64,000 nt of DNA from assembly GCF_050633145.1 (NCBI RefSeq), contig NZ_JBOEFY010000035.1, positions 72,291 to 136,290 of the forward strand, given 5' to 3'. Of this stretch, positions 27,516 through 36,529 are shown one piece after another. A program made the translations under genes and the position numbers. Source of the DNA: Kordia sp050633145 (lineage in GTDB: Bacteria; Bacteroidota; Bacteroidia; Flavobacteriales; Flavobacteriaceae). The notes beneath the pieces are model-generated. The model made no database searches and was not told the origin of the DNA. It worked only from the letters and a program-made list of their open reading frames with translations. Each line of letters begins with the position of its first letter. Position 1 is the first letter of the stretch.

Positions 27516-28514
27516 ATGATTAAAAAGTCTTTAAAAAACACAATACTGATCAATATAGGAGCCTTCTTGTTGGTTTTTATGCTTGAAACATTGAGTAATT
27601 TGTTTTTTAAGGATAATTTTAAGACTAGTTATTTATTTTACGCACATGGGCTTGATTATACTTTTATGATTATGGGCTTCATTTGGGTAAATCATTTTAT
27701 TCTGATTCCTTTTTTCTTAGATAAGAAAAGGTATTTTATATATGGAATACTACTCATAGGGAGCTTATTACTTTTTTCCTATTTAAAAACAAATAGTTGG
27801 TCTGGCACTTCTAAAATATCCTTTTTTCTTCTGTATACAACCGGAGCTGGTATGGCTGTTTTTTTCTTAAGAAGAAATATGATCATTCAAAAAGAAAATG
27901 AGGAGAAAGAAAAATTGCAAAAAGAGATGGAGCTTACCTATTTAAAAGAGCAGGTAAATCCTCATTTTTTGTTTAATTCATTAAATAGTATTTATTCGCT
28001 AGCTAGACAGCAATCGCCGGAAACTCCCGATCTTGTTATGCAGCTCTCAGAATTGATGAGGTATCAATTAGAAAGTTCTAAAAAAGACACCGTTTTATTA
28101 AAAGAAGAACTTGAATTTATAGAAAATTATTTATTACTTGAAGATAAAAGACTAAGTAAGCGTTGTACTATTGAGTTTTTAATTGAGGGTGATTTGATAG
28201 GTTTGCGAATTGCTCCAATGTTACTTATTCCATTTGTAGAAAATGCTGTAAAACATGGAGCTCAAAGTACTAATGAGCAAAGTACTATTGATATTTCTGC
28301 AGCTATAAAAAACACTACCCTTCATTTTTGTGTCGTAAATTCAAAGCCTTCTATGGTTTCTGAATTGAAAAGAAATGGTATGGGACTCGAAAATGTGAGA
28401 AGGCGTTTAAATCTATTATACCCTGATTCACATGTATTAGAAATTGATAATGAAGAAAACTTATATCGTGTAAATTTAGCTATTGACTTAGCAATTTCAA
28501 CACTAAAAAAATAG
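27516..28514 (+). CDS. LytS-type membrane sensor histidine kinase (pair B)
   Basis: 332 residues. Four hydrophobic segments (about 10-125) lead into a coiled coil (KENEEKEKLQKEMEL) and the LytS-type kinase: H-box LKEQVNPHFLFNSLNSIYSL, N-box PMLLIPFVENAVKHGA and GMGLENVRRRL. Its ATG is 5 bases upstream-coupled to the regulator gene at 28520. It is divergent from the esterase lipoprotein gene, with 183 bases of shared promoter region. Confidence 0.94.
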   Translation: MIKKSLKNTILINIGAFLLVFMLETLSNLFFKDNFKTSYLFYAHGLDYTFMIMGFIWVNHFILIPFFLDKKRYFIYGILLIGSLLLFSYLKTNSWSGTSKISFFLLYTTGAGMAVFFLRRNMIIQKENEEKEKLQKEMELTYLKEQVNPHFLFNSLNSIYSLARQQSPETPDLVMQLSELMRYQLESSKKDTVLLKEELEFIENYLLLEDKRLSKRCTIEFLIEGDLIGLRIAPMLLIPFVENAVKHGAQSTNEQSTIDISAAIKNTTLHFCVVNSKPSMVSELKRNGMGLENVRRRLNLLYPDSHVLEIDNEENLYRVNLAIDLAISTLKK

Positions 28515-28519
28515 AGTTA

Positions 28520-29215
28520 ATGATTAAAATTGGTATCGTTGATGATGAAACACTCGCACGTAAAGTGTTAGAAGATTATTGTTCAAAAATTAATAATTTT
28601 GAATTAGTATTAAGTACAGGAAATCCACTTGAGTTTATCAATTTTATGCAGCAAAATGAAGTTGATCTTATCTTTTTGGATATAGAAATGCCTGAACTTA
28701 ACGGCATGGAAATTTTGCGTTCTATGGTAAAACCACCTAAAGTTATTTTAACTACGGCTTATTCTGAATATGCATTAGAAAGTTATAATTATGGTGTTGT
28801 AGATTATTTGTTGAAACCTATAAAAATTGAACGTTTTTTGAAAGCTATAAACAAAGTTTCAGCTTCAAATATGATACAGCCTAAAAAGAATAAAGGAAAT
28901 GAAGAGCTTCAAATAAAACACGATGGAATCCCTGTTAATATTCCATTTAAATCAATTTTATACATTCAGAGTTTTGGGAATTATTTAAAGATTTTCACAG
29001 ATTCAAGAATGTATCTTATCTCTGAAACACTGACTAATATTACGACATTATTGTCTGAAGATTTCCAACGCACACATAAATCATATATATCCAATTTGAC
29101 TAGAGTTACAAAGGCAACCAGAACCTATTTGCTAATTGAAAATAATGAAATCCCAGTTAGTACTACGTATAAGGTTATTGTTTTTAAAAAATTGGACGCT
29201 TTAGCCAAAATATAA
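28520..29215 (+). CDS. LytTR-family response regulator (pair B)
   Basis: 231 residues. Receiver: GIVDDE acidic pocket, LIFLDIEMPELNG with the phosphoacceptor Asp, LTTAYSEYA and YLLKPIK. LytTR domain from about 125 (ILYIQSFGNYLKIFTD, THKSYISNLTRV). The MP-x-x-x-G phosphosite loop and the ESY-x-Y-x-VVDYLLKP block are like the regulator at 32701-33417, so pairs B and D form one subgroup, distinct from A and C. Follows the kinase by 5 bases and is probably cotranscribed. Confidence 0.95.
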   Translation: MIKIGIVDDETLARKVLEDYCSKINNFELVLSTGNPLEFINFMQQNEVDLIFLDIEMPELNGMEILRSMVKPPKVILTTAYSEYALESYNYGVVDYLLKPIKIERFLKAINKVSASNMIQPKKNKGNEELQIKHDGIPVNIPFKSILYIQSFGNYLKIFTDSRMYLISETLTNITTLLSEDFQRTHKSYISNLTRVTKATRTYLLIENNEIPVSTTYKVIVFKKLDALAKI

Positions 29216-29369
29216 AACATGGGCACTCTCCTCGCCTATTCTTAAGGCAAATTGAAGAATGAATACAATTTTAGAAGGTCACTTCAACTATCATTTTGTC
29301 CACTTGAGATTCTTTTTTAAATAGAAGGACTATATCGTTACTAGTTTTGTTGTTATAAAATTAGTTAAC

Positions 29370-30830
29370 ATGAAAAAAGTAATTACAATTCTAGCGCTGA
29401 TCGTTTTTAATCAAATAAATGCGCAAGTAACAACCATTTTTAAATATGCTTGTAAAGGGAATATTAATAAGGTGGACTCACTTTTAAAAACACAGGATAT
29501 TAATGTTAAGAGTAAAAACCAATCAAGTTTATTACACTTTGCCACCTATTGCAATCAGGAAGATATATTTAATTTTCTTATTGAAAGAAACATAGATATT
29601 AATACAAAAAATAAATATGGAGACACTCCACTTATGTATGCTGTATTAAGAAGAAATGTAAAAATGACCAAAACGCTTATTGCTAAAGGTGCTGATGTAA
29701 ACACCGTAAACAAGGACAATTTTACGCCATTATACAATGCCGTACAATCTGATAATAAAGAGTTAGTAGATATGCTACTAAAGGCAAAAGCAGATATAAA
29801 CCTTGGTGAAGCATTATTATTTAAGGCAGTACTCAACAATAGTTTAGTTGTTCTAAAAAAAATTATAGATGAAAATACTGATATTGAAATCGTAAATGAG
29901 TATGGCAATACACCTTTATCTTTAGCAATACGTGAGGATAATCCTGAGATTGTGGAATTTCTACTAGCTAAAGGAGCTGATATAAAAAAAGTTCCTCAAT
30001 ATCATCTCAAAGGAGAATATTTAGGACAGAAGAAACCTGATAGTATTCCCTTGTTGTTTGCAAAAAACTTTATTTCTACAGAAAACTTTGTGCATAGTCC
30101 CACCTTTTCTTCGGACGGAAAAGAATTGTATTATACTGTGGAGTCTTGGAGATATCATGGAGGTACCATATTTGTAACAAAACAAGAAAATGGAGTTTGG
30201 ACCCAACCAAAACCTGAAAAAATTGATGGTGATTACAGAGAGATTGATCCTTTCCTCTCACCAGACAACAATACTTTATATTACTGTACAGATAGACCTA
30301 TTGTAGCAACTGACTCTACTCGTGCTAATTGTGATATGTGGATGCTAAAAAGAGAAGCTAACTCATGGAGTAAACCAACACATCTTGGTAAGTTTGTAAA
30401 CAATGCCGAACACCATGATTGGTTCCCAACGCTTTCAAATGATGGAACATTGTTTTATTCAACAGGACCAAATCGTTCTAGTAATATTGTTTTTTCTGAA
30501 TATACAAATGGAGCGTATCAACGTCCTATAGATTTAGGTGCGAAGGTAAATTCGGAAAGTAGAGATTATGATCCTACCATTGCACCTGATAAAAGCTTTA
30601 TCATTTTTTCTTCTAACAGGCCTGGAGGTTTTGGCTCAGTAGATTTATATATAAGTTTTAAAGATGAAAACGGTAATTGGAGTGATGCTAAAAATATGGG
30701 AGCATTAATTAATACAAAAACCATTGAATTTGCACCACGTTTATCACCAGATGGAGCTTTTTTATTCTTTAATCGTGAGGGAAGTATTTTTTGGGTATCA
30801 ACTAAGGATATTCAGAAATTACAAGATTAA
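29370..30830 (+). CDS. Exported ankyrin-repeat/PD40 fusion protein
   Basis: 486 residues with a signal peptide ending INAQ. Residues ~25-215 contain about five ankyrin repeats (SLLHFATYCNQEDIFNFLI, GDTPLMYAVLRRNVKMTKTL, NFTPLYNAVQSDNKELVDML, GNTPLSLAIREDNPEIVEFL). From about 217 the chain continues with the motif YLGQKKPDSIPLLFA and PD40 blades (FSSDGKELYYTVE, LSPDNNTLYYCTDR, LSNDGTLFYSTGP, IAPDKSFIIFSSNRPGGFG, LSPDGAFLFFNRE), homologous to the lipoproteins at 20336-22164. The fusion places a protein-interaction array on a beta-propeller. It lies between LytS/LytTR pairs B and C, on the same strand. Confidence 0.88.
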   Translation: MKKVITILALIVFNQINAQVTTIFKYACKGNINKVDSLLKTQDINVKSKNQSSLLHFATYCNQEDIFNFLIERNIDINTKNKYGDTPLMYAVLRRNVKMTKTLIAKGADVNTVNKDNFTPLYNAVQSDNKELVDMLLKAKADINLGEALLFKAVLNNSLVVLKKIIDENTDIEIVNEYGNTPLSLAIREDNPEIVEFLLAKGADIKKVPQYHLKGEYLGQKKPDSIPLLFAKNFISTENFVHSPTFSSDGKELYYTVESWRYHGGTIFVTKQENGVWTQPKPEKIDGDYREIDPFLSPDNNTLYYCTDRPIVATDSTRANCDMWMLKREANSWSKPTHLGKFVNNAEHHDWFPTLSNDGTLFYSTGPNRSSNIVFSEYTNGAYQRPIDLGAKVNSESRDYDPTIAPDKSFIIFSSNRPGGFGSVDLYISFKDENGNWSDAKNMGALINTKTIEFAPRLSPDGAFLFFNREGSIFWVSTKDIQKLQD

Positions 30831-30869
30831 TTTAAAATGTTTTAAATTACCTAATCAAACACTTAATTT

Positions 30870-31919
30870 GTGAAGAAAAATACCAATTACATTTGGCTTA
30901 TTATAATTTCAGCAATTGTTATTACGTTGCTGGCAAACATAGGTTTATTTAATTATTTTTATAAACTTCATAACTTACAAAACCCTACACCAGCAAATCA
31001 AGAGCAATATTACTTTGCTATCCGCATAGGCTTTGTTGGTGTAATTATTGAATTATTAATGCTTATGGTTTTTACGTTCTTTAATTACTCATGGAAAGAC
31101 AAACTATTTGGTAAAAATAATATAGGATTAATCATTATTAGTAATGTATTCATACTGCTTACTTTTATTGGTATAAATGTACTTTTATCTAAATATGTAA
31201 CTAAAACACATCCTAATTTAGTATTCTCGTTAAGCTATGTCAAAGATTTTCTAATTAACCATTCATTAGTCTTAATGATTGCTATAGTTGGCCCTTATGT
31301 CTTATTACGCATAGAAAAAGCTAGGGAACTGGAAATGAATTTAATCAAAATTAAAGAAGAACGATCTATTGCGGAATTATCAGTATTAAAGGAACAGATT
31401 AGTCCTCATTTTTTCTTTAATACATTAAGTACCTTGAGTTCTATTGTTAGAAACGATACTCAAAAAGCAACTTTAGAATTTATTGATGATATATCAAATA
31501 CGTATCGTTATTCGCTATCATCTACTAAAACAGATGTAGTAACATTAAAAGAAGAACTAGAATTTATAAAATCGTACTCAGATTTATTACAAAAGCGTTT
31601 TGGTGAAAAGCTAAAAATCACCTTAAATATTTCTGAAGAAATTTATGATAGTCATATACCGCCAATGTCTATTCAATTATTAATAGAAAATGCCATACAA
31701 CATAATGTTATTGCCTCTGAAAGTCCTTTATTGATAGCTATATACAACAAAGATGCTTATATATATGTTGAAAATAATTTATACGAAAAAAAGGAAGTTG
31801 AAAGTTTTGGTATTGGCTTAATGAATTTAAATAATCGGTATAAACTTATTGCTAATAAAGAAATTCATATTGAAAAAAAGCAAGATGTATTTCTAGTAAA
31901 ACTTCCTTTATTAAGATGA
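30870..31919 (+). CDS. LytS-type membrane sensor histidine kinase (pair C)
   Basis: 349 residues from a GTG start at 30870. Four membrane segments (about 8-155) precede a short coiled coil and the kinase core: H-box LKEQISPHFFFNTLSTLSSI (Phe in place of the usual Leu after PHF), N-box PMSIQLLIENAIQHN, GIGLMNLNNRY. The N-box and lid resemble the pair A kinase. Its stop overlaps the regulator start (ATGA at 31916). Confidence 0.92.
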   Translation: MKKNTNYIWLIIISAIVITLLANIGLFNYFYKLHNLQNPTPANQEQYYFAIRIGFVGVIIELLMLMVFTFFNYSWKDKLFGKNNIGLIIISNVFILLTFIGINVLLSKYVTKTHPNLVFSLSYVKDFLINHSLVLMIAIVGPYVLLRIEKARELEMNLIKIKEERSIAELSVLKEQISPHFFFNTLSTLSSIVRNDTQKATLEFIDDISNTYRYSLSSTKTDVVTLKEELEFIKSYSDLLQKRFGEKLKITLNISEEIYDSHIPPMSIQLLIENAIQHNVIASESPLLIAIYNKDAYIYVENNLYEKKEVESFGIGLMNLNNRYKLIANKEIHIEKKQDVFLVKLPLLR

Positions 31920-32704
31920 ATGTTGTAATAATTGAAGATGAAATTAGTGTAGCTCAAAACTTATGTGACTTATTATTTGAGCTTAATCCAGGAATTAAAG
32001 TTCTAGTTGTATTAGAAACTGTAAAAAGCAGTATTCAATGGTTTCAAAAAAATGACGCACCAGATATTGCCTTTTTTGATATTAAAATTGCTGATGGAAA
32101 TTCTTTTGAGATACTCGAAAAAATAACACTCAATTTTCCTATAATATTTACTACTGCTTTTGATGAATATGCACTTAAAGCCTTTAAATATAACAGTATT
32201 GATTATTTACTAAAACCTATTAAAAAAGCGGAATTAGAAAAATCAATTTTAAAATATAGAAACCTTTACACTCGCGATAAGATCATTTTAGATAATAATT
32301 TAAAGTTAATCGAAGCAATAAAAAACATTAAAGAATCAACAAAAAAAAGCATTTACAAAAGTTCATTTTTAGTAAACTATAGAAATCAGTTGATACCTTT
32401 AGATGTAAACATCATATCTTATTTTTATTTGGAGAATCAAATAGTTTATTGCAAAACCAATGAAGATAAAAAATATCAGATCTCTAATACTTTAGAAAAG
32501 TTACAAAAGCAATTAAATCCTGATTTGTTTTTTAGAGTAAATAGGCAATGTATTGTTTCCAAAAAAGCAGTGAAATCTGCTAATTTTATTGAAAAAAGAA
32601 AACTGAAACTTATTTTGTCTCCTGAACATGATTCAGAAATTAGTATAAGCAAACTAAAAGCAAGTAGCTTTAAAAAATGGATGGAGATTGACCGATTTAA
32701 TTAA
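31916..32704 (+). CDS. LytTR-family response regulator (pair C)
   Basis: 262 residues. Receiver: VVIIEDE, phosphoacceptor in IAFFDIKIADG, TTAFDEYA, YLLKPIK. C-terminal LytTR domain (about 155-260; IISYFYLENQIVYCKTN, FFRVNRQCIVSKKAV, ending SSFKKWM). Overlaps the kinase by 4 bases, and its stop overlaps by 4 bases with the stop of the convergent regulator of pair D, so two systems meet tail-to-tail with no intergenic space. Close paralogue of the pair A regulator. Confidence 0.94.
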   Translation: MNVVIIEDEISVAQNLCDLLFELNPGIKVLVVLETVKSSIQWFQKNDAPDIAFFDIKIADGNSFEILEKITLNFPIIFTTAFDEYALKAFKYNSIDYLLKPIKKAELEKSILKYRNLYTRDKIILDNNLKLIEAIKNIKESTKKSIYKSSFLVNYRNQLIPLDVNIISYFYLENQIVYCKTNEDKKYQISNTLEKLQKQLNPDLFFRVNRQCIVSKKAVKSANFIEKRKLKLILSPEHDSEISISKLKASSFKKWMEIDRFN

Positions 32705-33417
32705 GATTTTATGTTTTCTATAAAACGCTCTTTAAACGCTCTTCCAATTGGAATTTTTTGTTCTATTCCGTTGATAATAATTTGATTACCAGAAACTTTA
32801 GAAACATAGTCACTATTCACAATATAAGACTTATGTGTTTGTAGAAAGTTATTAGTAAGCTTTTCCAACCATTGTTTTAATGAATCGGAACTTATTATTT
32901 TTTTGTCTTTCGTTGCTACTTCTGTATAATCTGAATCGGAGTGAATGTACATAATAGCATCACTTTTAACCTTTATTAGATCATAACCTGACTTTATTAA
33001 AAATGTTTGTGCTACAGGTGTTTTAGCTTGTTCATTGTGAGTTTCTCTCGGTTGAGATGTTGTAGTTTTATTGTTCGCCTTAGCAATAGCTTTTACAAAT
33101 CGTTGAAAAGAAAATGGTTTCAGCAAATAATCCACTACATTATACTCGTAACTTTCAATAGCATATTCTGAAAAAGCAGTCGTTAAAATTATATTAGGAG
33201 AATTTTGTAGTGTCTTTAAAAAATCTATTCCAGATATTTTTGGTAAATGAATATCCAAAAATACAATATCAACACTATTTTGTTGCAAATATGGAATCGC
33301 TTCTAACGCATTATTAAATGTATGCAATAACTCTAACGAACCTACATCTGCAATATATTTCTGCAAAATTCTTTGTGCAGGCGGTTGATCCTCAATAATT
33401 ATACACGTTTTTAGCAT
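32701..33417 (-). CDS. LytTR-family response regulator (pair D)
   Basis: 238 residues. Receiver: IIIEDQ (second acid followed by Gln), IVFLDIHLPKISG, LTTAFSEYA, YLLKPFS. LytTR domain from about 135 (IMYIHSDSDYTEVATKD, THKSYIVNSDYVSKV). The ATG overlaps the stop of its kinase (TAATG at 33417). Convergent with, and overlapping, the pair C regulator by 4 bases. Belongs to the same subgroup as pair B. Confidence 0.94.
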   Translation of the reverse strand: MLKTCIIIEDQPPAQRILQKYIADVGSLELLHTFNNALEAIPYLQQNSVDIVFLDIHLPKISGIDFLKTLQNSPNIILTTAFSEYAIESYEYNVVDYLLKPFSFQRFVKAIAKANNKTTTSQPRETHNEQAKTPVAQTFLIKSGYDLIKVKSDAIMYIHSDSDYTEVATKDKKIISSDSLKQWLEKLTNNFLQTHKSYIVNSDYVSKVSGNQIIINGIEQKIPIGRAFKERFIENIKS

Positions 33418-34427
33418 TATATATGTTCTTTTAATTGCACTGTAAGTGATACATCATATACAGAATTAATTGTACTAATAGTTAGGTTATGATTGTTTGG
33501 ATACAAAATCTCTAATCTTTTTTTAACATTATCAAGTCCAATACCATGCGATAAATTAGCATTGTTACTCATTGTTGAAAAACTATTTACACAAGAAAAC
33601 GCCAACAAACCACTTGAGTTGACATTTACATCGATACTAATATTTATATTTTCGCTTTGACTTGCAGCACTATGTTTAAATGCATTTTCAACAAAAACAC
33701 TTAAAATTAAAGGTGCAATAACGAATTTATTTGATGCAACATTTTCATTAAAACGAATCTCTCCTCGTTCTTCTATTTGTAACTCATTAAGCGCTGTAAA
33801 ATTTTGCAAATGTTCTATTTCTTTGTGCAAAGGCACAAAATCTTCCTTACAATCGTACAACATATATCGTAACACCGAAGATAACTCTAAAATAATTGAA
33901 GGCGTCTTACTCGAATTTTCTATTGCATATGAATACAGATTATTCAGATTGTTAAATAAAAAATGAGGATTAATTTGAGATTTTAAAAAGCGCAGTTCAC
34001 TATCTCTTATAACGGTTTGTAATTCATCTAGTTTTTGTTGTTTCTGCCAAGAATCTAAAGCAAGTTTAAAGCCTACCATCATAAACAAATAGGGCAAAAT
34101 ACTAAACAATGTAAAAAAGATATTTGAAACATATTCACCTCTATCACCTCCAACAAGAATAGGCTCTAACACATATTCTTCAACTACAAATACGGTCAAT
34201 AAAATAGTTACAATCAAAATCCAAAACATCCATAGTTTTTTAGTGTAGAAATATTTTGGCAGAAATACATAATTGATAACAGTTGCTACGCTAACATAGA
34301 ATGCAAAGAAGATAAAATCGTAAAATTGAATGCCATGATGCTTATCTAAAGCATACATTAAAAAAAGTACGCCAAACAAGATAATTTGAGATACAAATTC
34401 TTTGAGTCTAAATTGAGATATTATCAT
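33417..34427 (-). CDS. LytS-type membrane sensor histidine kinase (pair D)
   Basis: 336 residues from ATG 34427 (an in-frame ATG five codons earlier at 34442 is possible). Four membrane segments (about 10-140), then the LytS kinase core: H-box LKSQINPHFLFNNLNNLYSY, N-box PLILSVFVENAFKHSA and GIGLDNVKKRL. Overlaps its regulator by one base. Divergent from the PepSY-TM gene. Confidence 0.92.
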   Translation of the reverse strand: MIISQFRLKEFVSQIILFGVLFLMYALDKHHGIQFYDFIFFAFYVSVATVINYVFLPKYFYTKKLWMFWILIVTILLTVFVVEEYVLEPILVGGDRGEYVSNIFFTLFSILPYLFMMVGFKLALDSWQKQQKLDELQTVIRDSELRFLKSQINPHFLFNNLNNLYSYAIENSSKTPSIILELSSVLRYMLYDCKEDFVPLHKEIEHLQNFTALNELQIEERGEIRFNENVASNKFVIAPLILSVFVENAFKHSAASQSENINISIDVNVNSSGLLAFSCVNSFSTMSNNANLSHGIGLDNVKKRLEILYPNNHNLTISTINSVYDVSLTVQLKEHI

Positions 34428-34620
34428 ACTACAAAAATACATTTTGTATTTAATTACTTCGTAGCGAAACCATTAAACTGCATTTATTCTCCACTAAACA
34501 ACATGAGTTTAAGGGCAAACAACCAATGCGAACAATACAGGTTTACTATGGTCGTTCACAGATTTATTTTTCAATTTCTAAAAAACTATATCATTTTTGT
34601 CAAAAATCATCAATCAAAAA

Positions 34621-35178
34621 ATGAACAAAAAAGAAAGAACAATACTAAACAGAAGTTTACACCGAGATATTAGTTATTTCTTTGTAGGATTGATCATTGC
34701 ATTTTCCGTTTCAGGAATCGCATTGAATCATAGAACAGATTTTGATCCTCAAGAATACACCGTAAAAACAGAAAACTTTAAAATTGATTTGCCTAGTGAT
34801 GCATCACTAATTACAGAAGATTTCTTTAAACAAGAAGCAAAAAAAATAGCTACTGAAGAGTTTAGAGGTCACAGAATACGCGGACAAGAAGCACGATTAT
34901 ATTTTGAAGATGCCTTTGCTTCTGTAAATCTAAAAACTGGCGAAGGAGAAATAGAATACGTACAAACGATTCCTGTGCTTGGACAAATGACCATTTTACA
35001 CAAAACTACTAATGTATGGTGGATATGGTTTTCTGATATATTTGGCGTAGCAATGTTGTTCATTGCCATTACCGGAATGTTTATCTCTAAAGGAAAAAAT
35101 AGTTTTAAAAAACGAGGTTGGTGGCTCGCTACTATTGGGCTAATTTTTCCTTTTATCTTTTTATTCTTGATTAGATAA
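34621..35178 (+). CDS. PepSY-associated transmembrane protein
   Basis: 185 residues. The ATG at 34621 is preferred; the frame is open eight codons further up to a TTG at 34597. TM helix at the N-terminus (FFVGLIIAFSVSGIALNHR), a soluble middle of ~90 residues, and two TM helices (WWIWFSDIFGVAMLFIAITG; GWWLATIGLIFPFIFLF). This HRDISYFFVG...GIALNHR / LHKTT..WWIWFSDIFG layout is that of small PepSY-TM family proteins, often linked to iron uptake or periplasmic redox in Bacteroidota. It is 45 bases upstream of the dioxygenase-like gene and may share its transcript. Confidence 0.85.
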   Translation: MNKKERTILNRSLHRDISYFFVGLIIAFSVSGIALNHRTDFDPQEYTVKTENFKIDLPSDASLITEDFFKQEAKKIATEEFRGHRIRGQEARLYFEDAFASVNLKTGEGEIEYVQTIPVLGQMTILHKTTNVWWIWFSDIFGVAMLFIAITGMFISKGKNSFKKRGWWLATIGLIFPFIFLFLIR

Positions 35179-35223
35179 AAACACTTCTAATAATTTTAAT
35201 TATGAATTTTAAAAACTGAAGAA

Positions 35224-35883
35224 ATGAAAAACAATAAAAATGTAAGTCGAAAAGCTTTTCTACAAAAATTAGGTTTAGGAGTTGTTGCAGTTCCTTTAGC
35301 TACATTAGGTATTTCATCTTTCAAAAAAGAAGAAGAAATAATTGAGCAAAATGATTGTGGATTAACAGATTGGGCTACAGAAGGTCCGTTTTATGTAAGG
35401 AACACGAAAGAAAGCGTAAATATTAATTTTACGAACTTACCTGGAAATGCAATGAAAGTAACTGGAACAGTTTATAGTGGCACAGATCAATCAAATCCTA
35501 TAGCTGATGCAAAAATTGAGATTTGGCACGCAGACAAAGACGGCATATACCATCCAACCGGAGATGGAGATATTACAAGATATAAACCGTCTGAAATTGA
35601 ATTAAGAGGTTTTGTTATTACAGATAAAAATGGACAGTATGCATTTCATAGTATTGAGCCAGGTTTATACTCTGGAAGACGTAGACATATACATTATAAA
35701 ATTTCTGCAAAAAATCATGAATCCATAACCACACAAAGTTATTGGTTAAGTGAAAAAGGAACGAAACGTGAAAGAATTGACAGAACAGATAGTAATACAG
35801 AAGATTGTAGGTATATAGATTTTAAAAATAGTAAAAATGGTATTGCAGGCACATTTGATATCTACCTTAAACCAACACTCTAA
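35224..35883 (+). CDS. Intradiol ring-cleavage dioxygenase-like protein, exported
   Basis: 219 residues. The N-terminus (SRKAFLQKLGLGVVAVPLATLG) looks like an export signal, similar to Tat-type leaders but with only one Arg before Lys. The rest is the beta-sandwich of intradiol dioxygenases: EGPFYV, IEIWHADKDGIYH, DKNGQYAFHSIEPGLY and RRRHIHYKISA. The four non-haem Fe(III) ligands appear present: Tyr of GIYH, Tyr of PGLY and the two His of HIH. Family enzymes split catechols between the hydroxyls. An exported single-domain version in a Flavobacteriaceae genome without visible aromatic catabolism genes nearby is of interest; substrate unknown. Confidence 0.87.
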   Translation: MKNNKNVSRKAFLQKLGLGVVAVPLATLGISSFKKEEEIIEQNDCGLTDWATEGPFYVRNTKESVNINFTNLPGNAMKVTGTVYSGTDQSNPIADAKIEIWHADKDGIYHPTGDGDITRYKPSEIELRGFVITDKNGQYAFHSIEPGLYSGRRRHIHYKISAKNHESITTQSYWLSEKGTKRERIDRTDSNTEDCRYIDFKNSKNGIAGTFDIYLKPTL

Positions 35884-35963
35884 TTTTTTAAAAAGTAACT
35901 AATAGCTTACTATAGAATTGATTACGGAAAATTCAAATACGCAATATTCTTGTCGTTCTTGTA

Positions 35964-36527
35964 TTATACTCTTGCAAGTATCCAATCGATACCTTTATAA
36001 AAGTCATTGATCGTTAGTACTCCTAAATCTGTTTTTTCATTTTGTGAAGCTGCTGCCAATGCAAAACCGTGTGTGTAATCTACAATTACATCAGCAAATA
36101 GAATACCTTCCGTTTCATCATTAACTAATGAAATAGCATGCGTTCTAATGGAATTTGTAAGATCGATTAACTCTTTATTAATTAAAGAATGGTCTGTAAG
36201 TAATAACCGAGAGACATTAGGATGCCTAAAAACACACTTGCAATAATTTCCTAATAATGTTCGTATAGTATCTTTAGAATTACTAGTGATGGTAATTTCG
36301 TTCACATTTTTATAAACAATTTCAACAAGACTTTTTATAATATCTTGACGCGAACCTACATGATGCTTTAATGCCATAGCAGTTACATTAAATGCTTTTG
36401 CCAATTTTCTAAACGAAAGTCCACTTTCTCCTTGTTCGTCAAGAATTTTCAGCGCTTCTTTTAGAATGTCGTCTTTTGACAATATCAATTTATCGTTTGT
36501 GGGTCTCCCTAAAACCTTACTTGCCAT
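35964..36527 (-). CDS. TetR/AcrR-family transcriptional regulator
   Basis: 187 residues. N-terminal TetR DNA-binding domain: ILKEALKILDEQGESGLSFR and KLAKAFNVTAMALKHHVGSR, with the usual HTH spacing. It continues into a helical ligand-binding/dimer domain similar to the tetracycline-repressor C-terminal type. It starts 2 bases after the stop of the reductase-like gene upstream (36530), so the two are one operon, and the regulator probably controls its own transcript and a drug- or pterin-related function. Confidence 0.9.
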   Translation of the reverse strand: MASKVLGRPTNDKLILSKDDILKEALKILDEQGESGLSFRKLAKAFNVTAMALKHHVGSRQDIIKSLVEIVYKNVNEITITSNSKDTIRTLLGNYCKCVFRHPNVSRLLLTDHSLINKELIDLTNSIRTHAISLVNDETEGILFADVIVDYTHGFALAAASQNEKTDLGVLTINDFYKGIDWILARV

Positions 36528-36529
36528 TT

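Noticed and set aside
34386..34673. 95-codon plus-strand frame overlapping the start of the pair D kinase and the PepSY-TM gene
   Set aside because: It crosses two real gene starts in another frame and has no domain.
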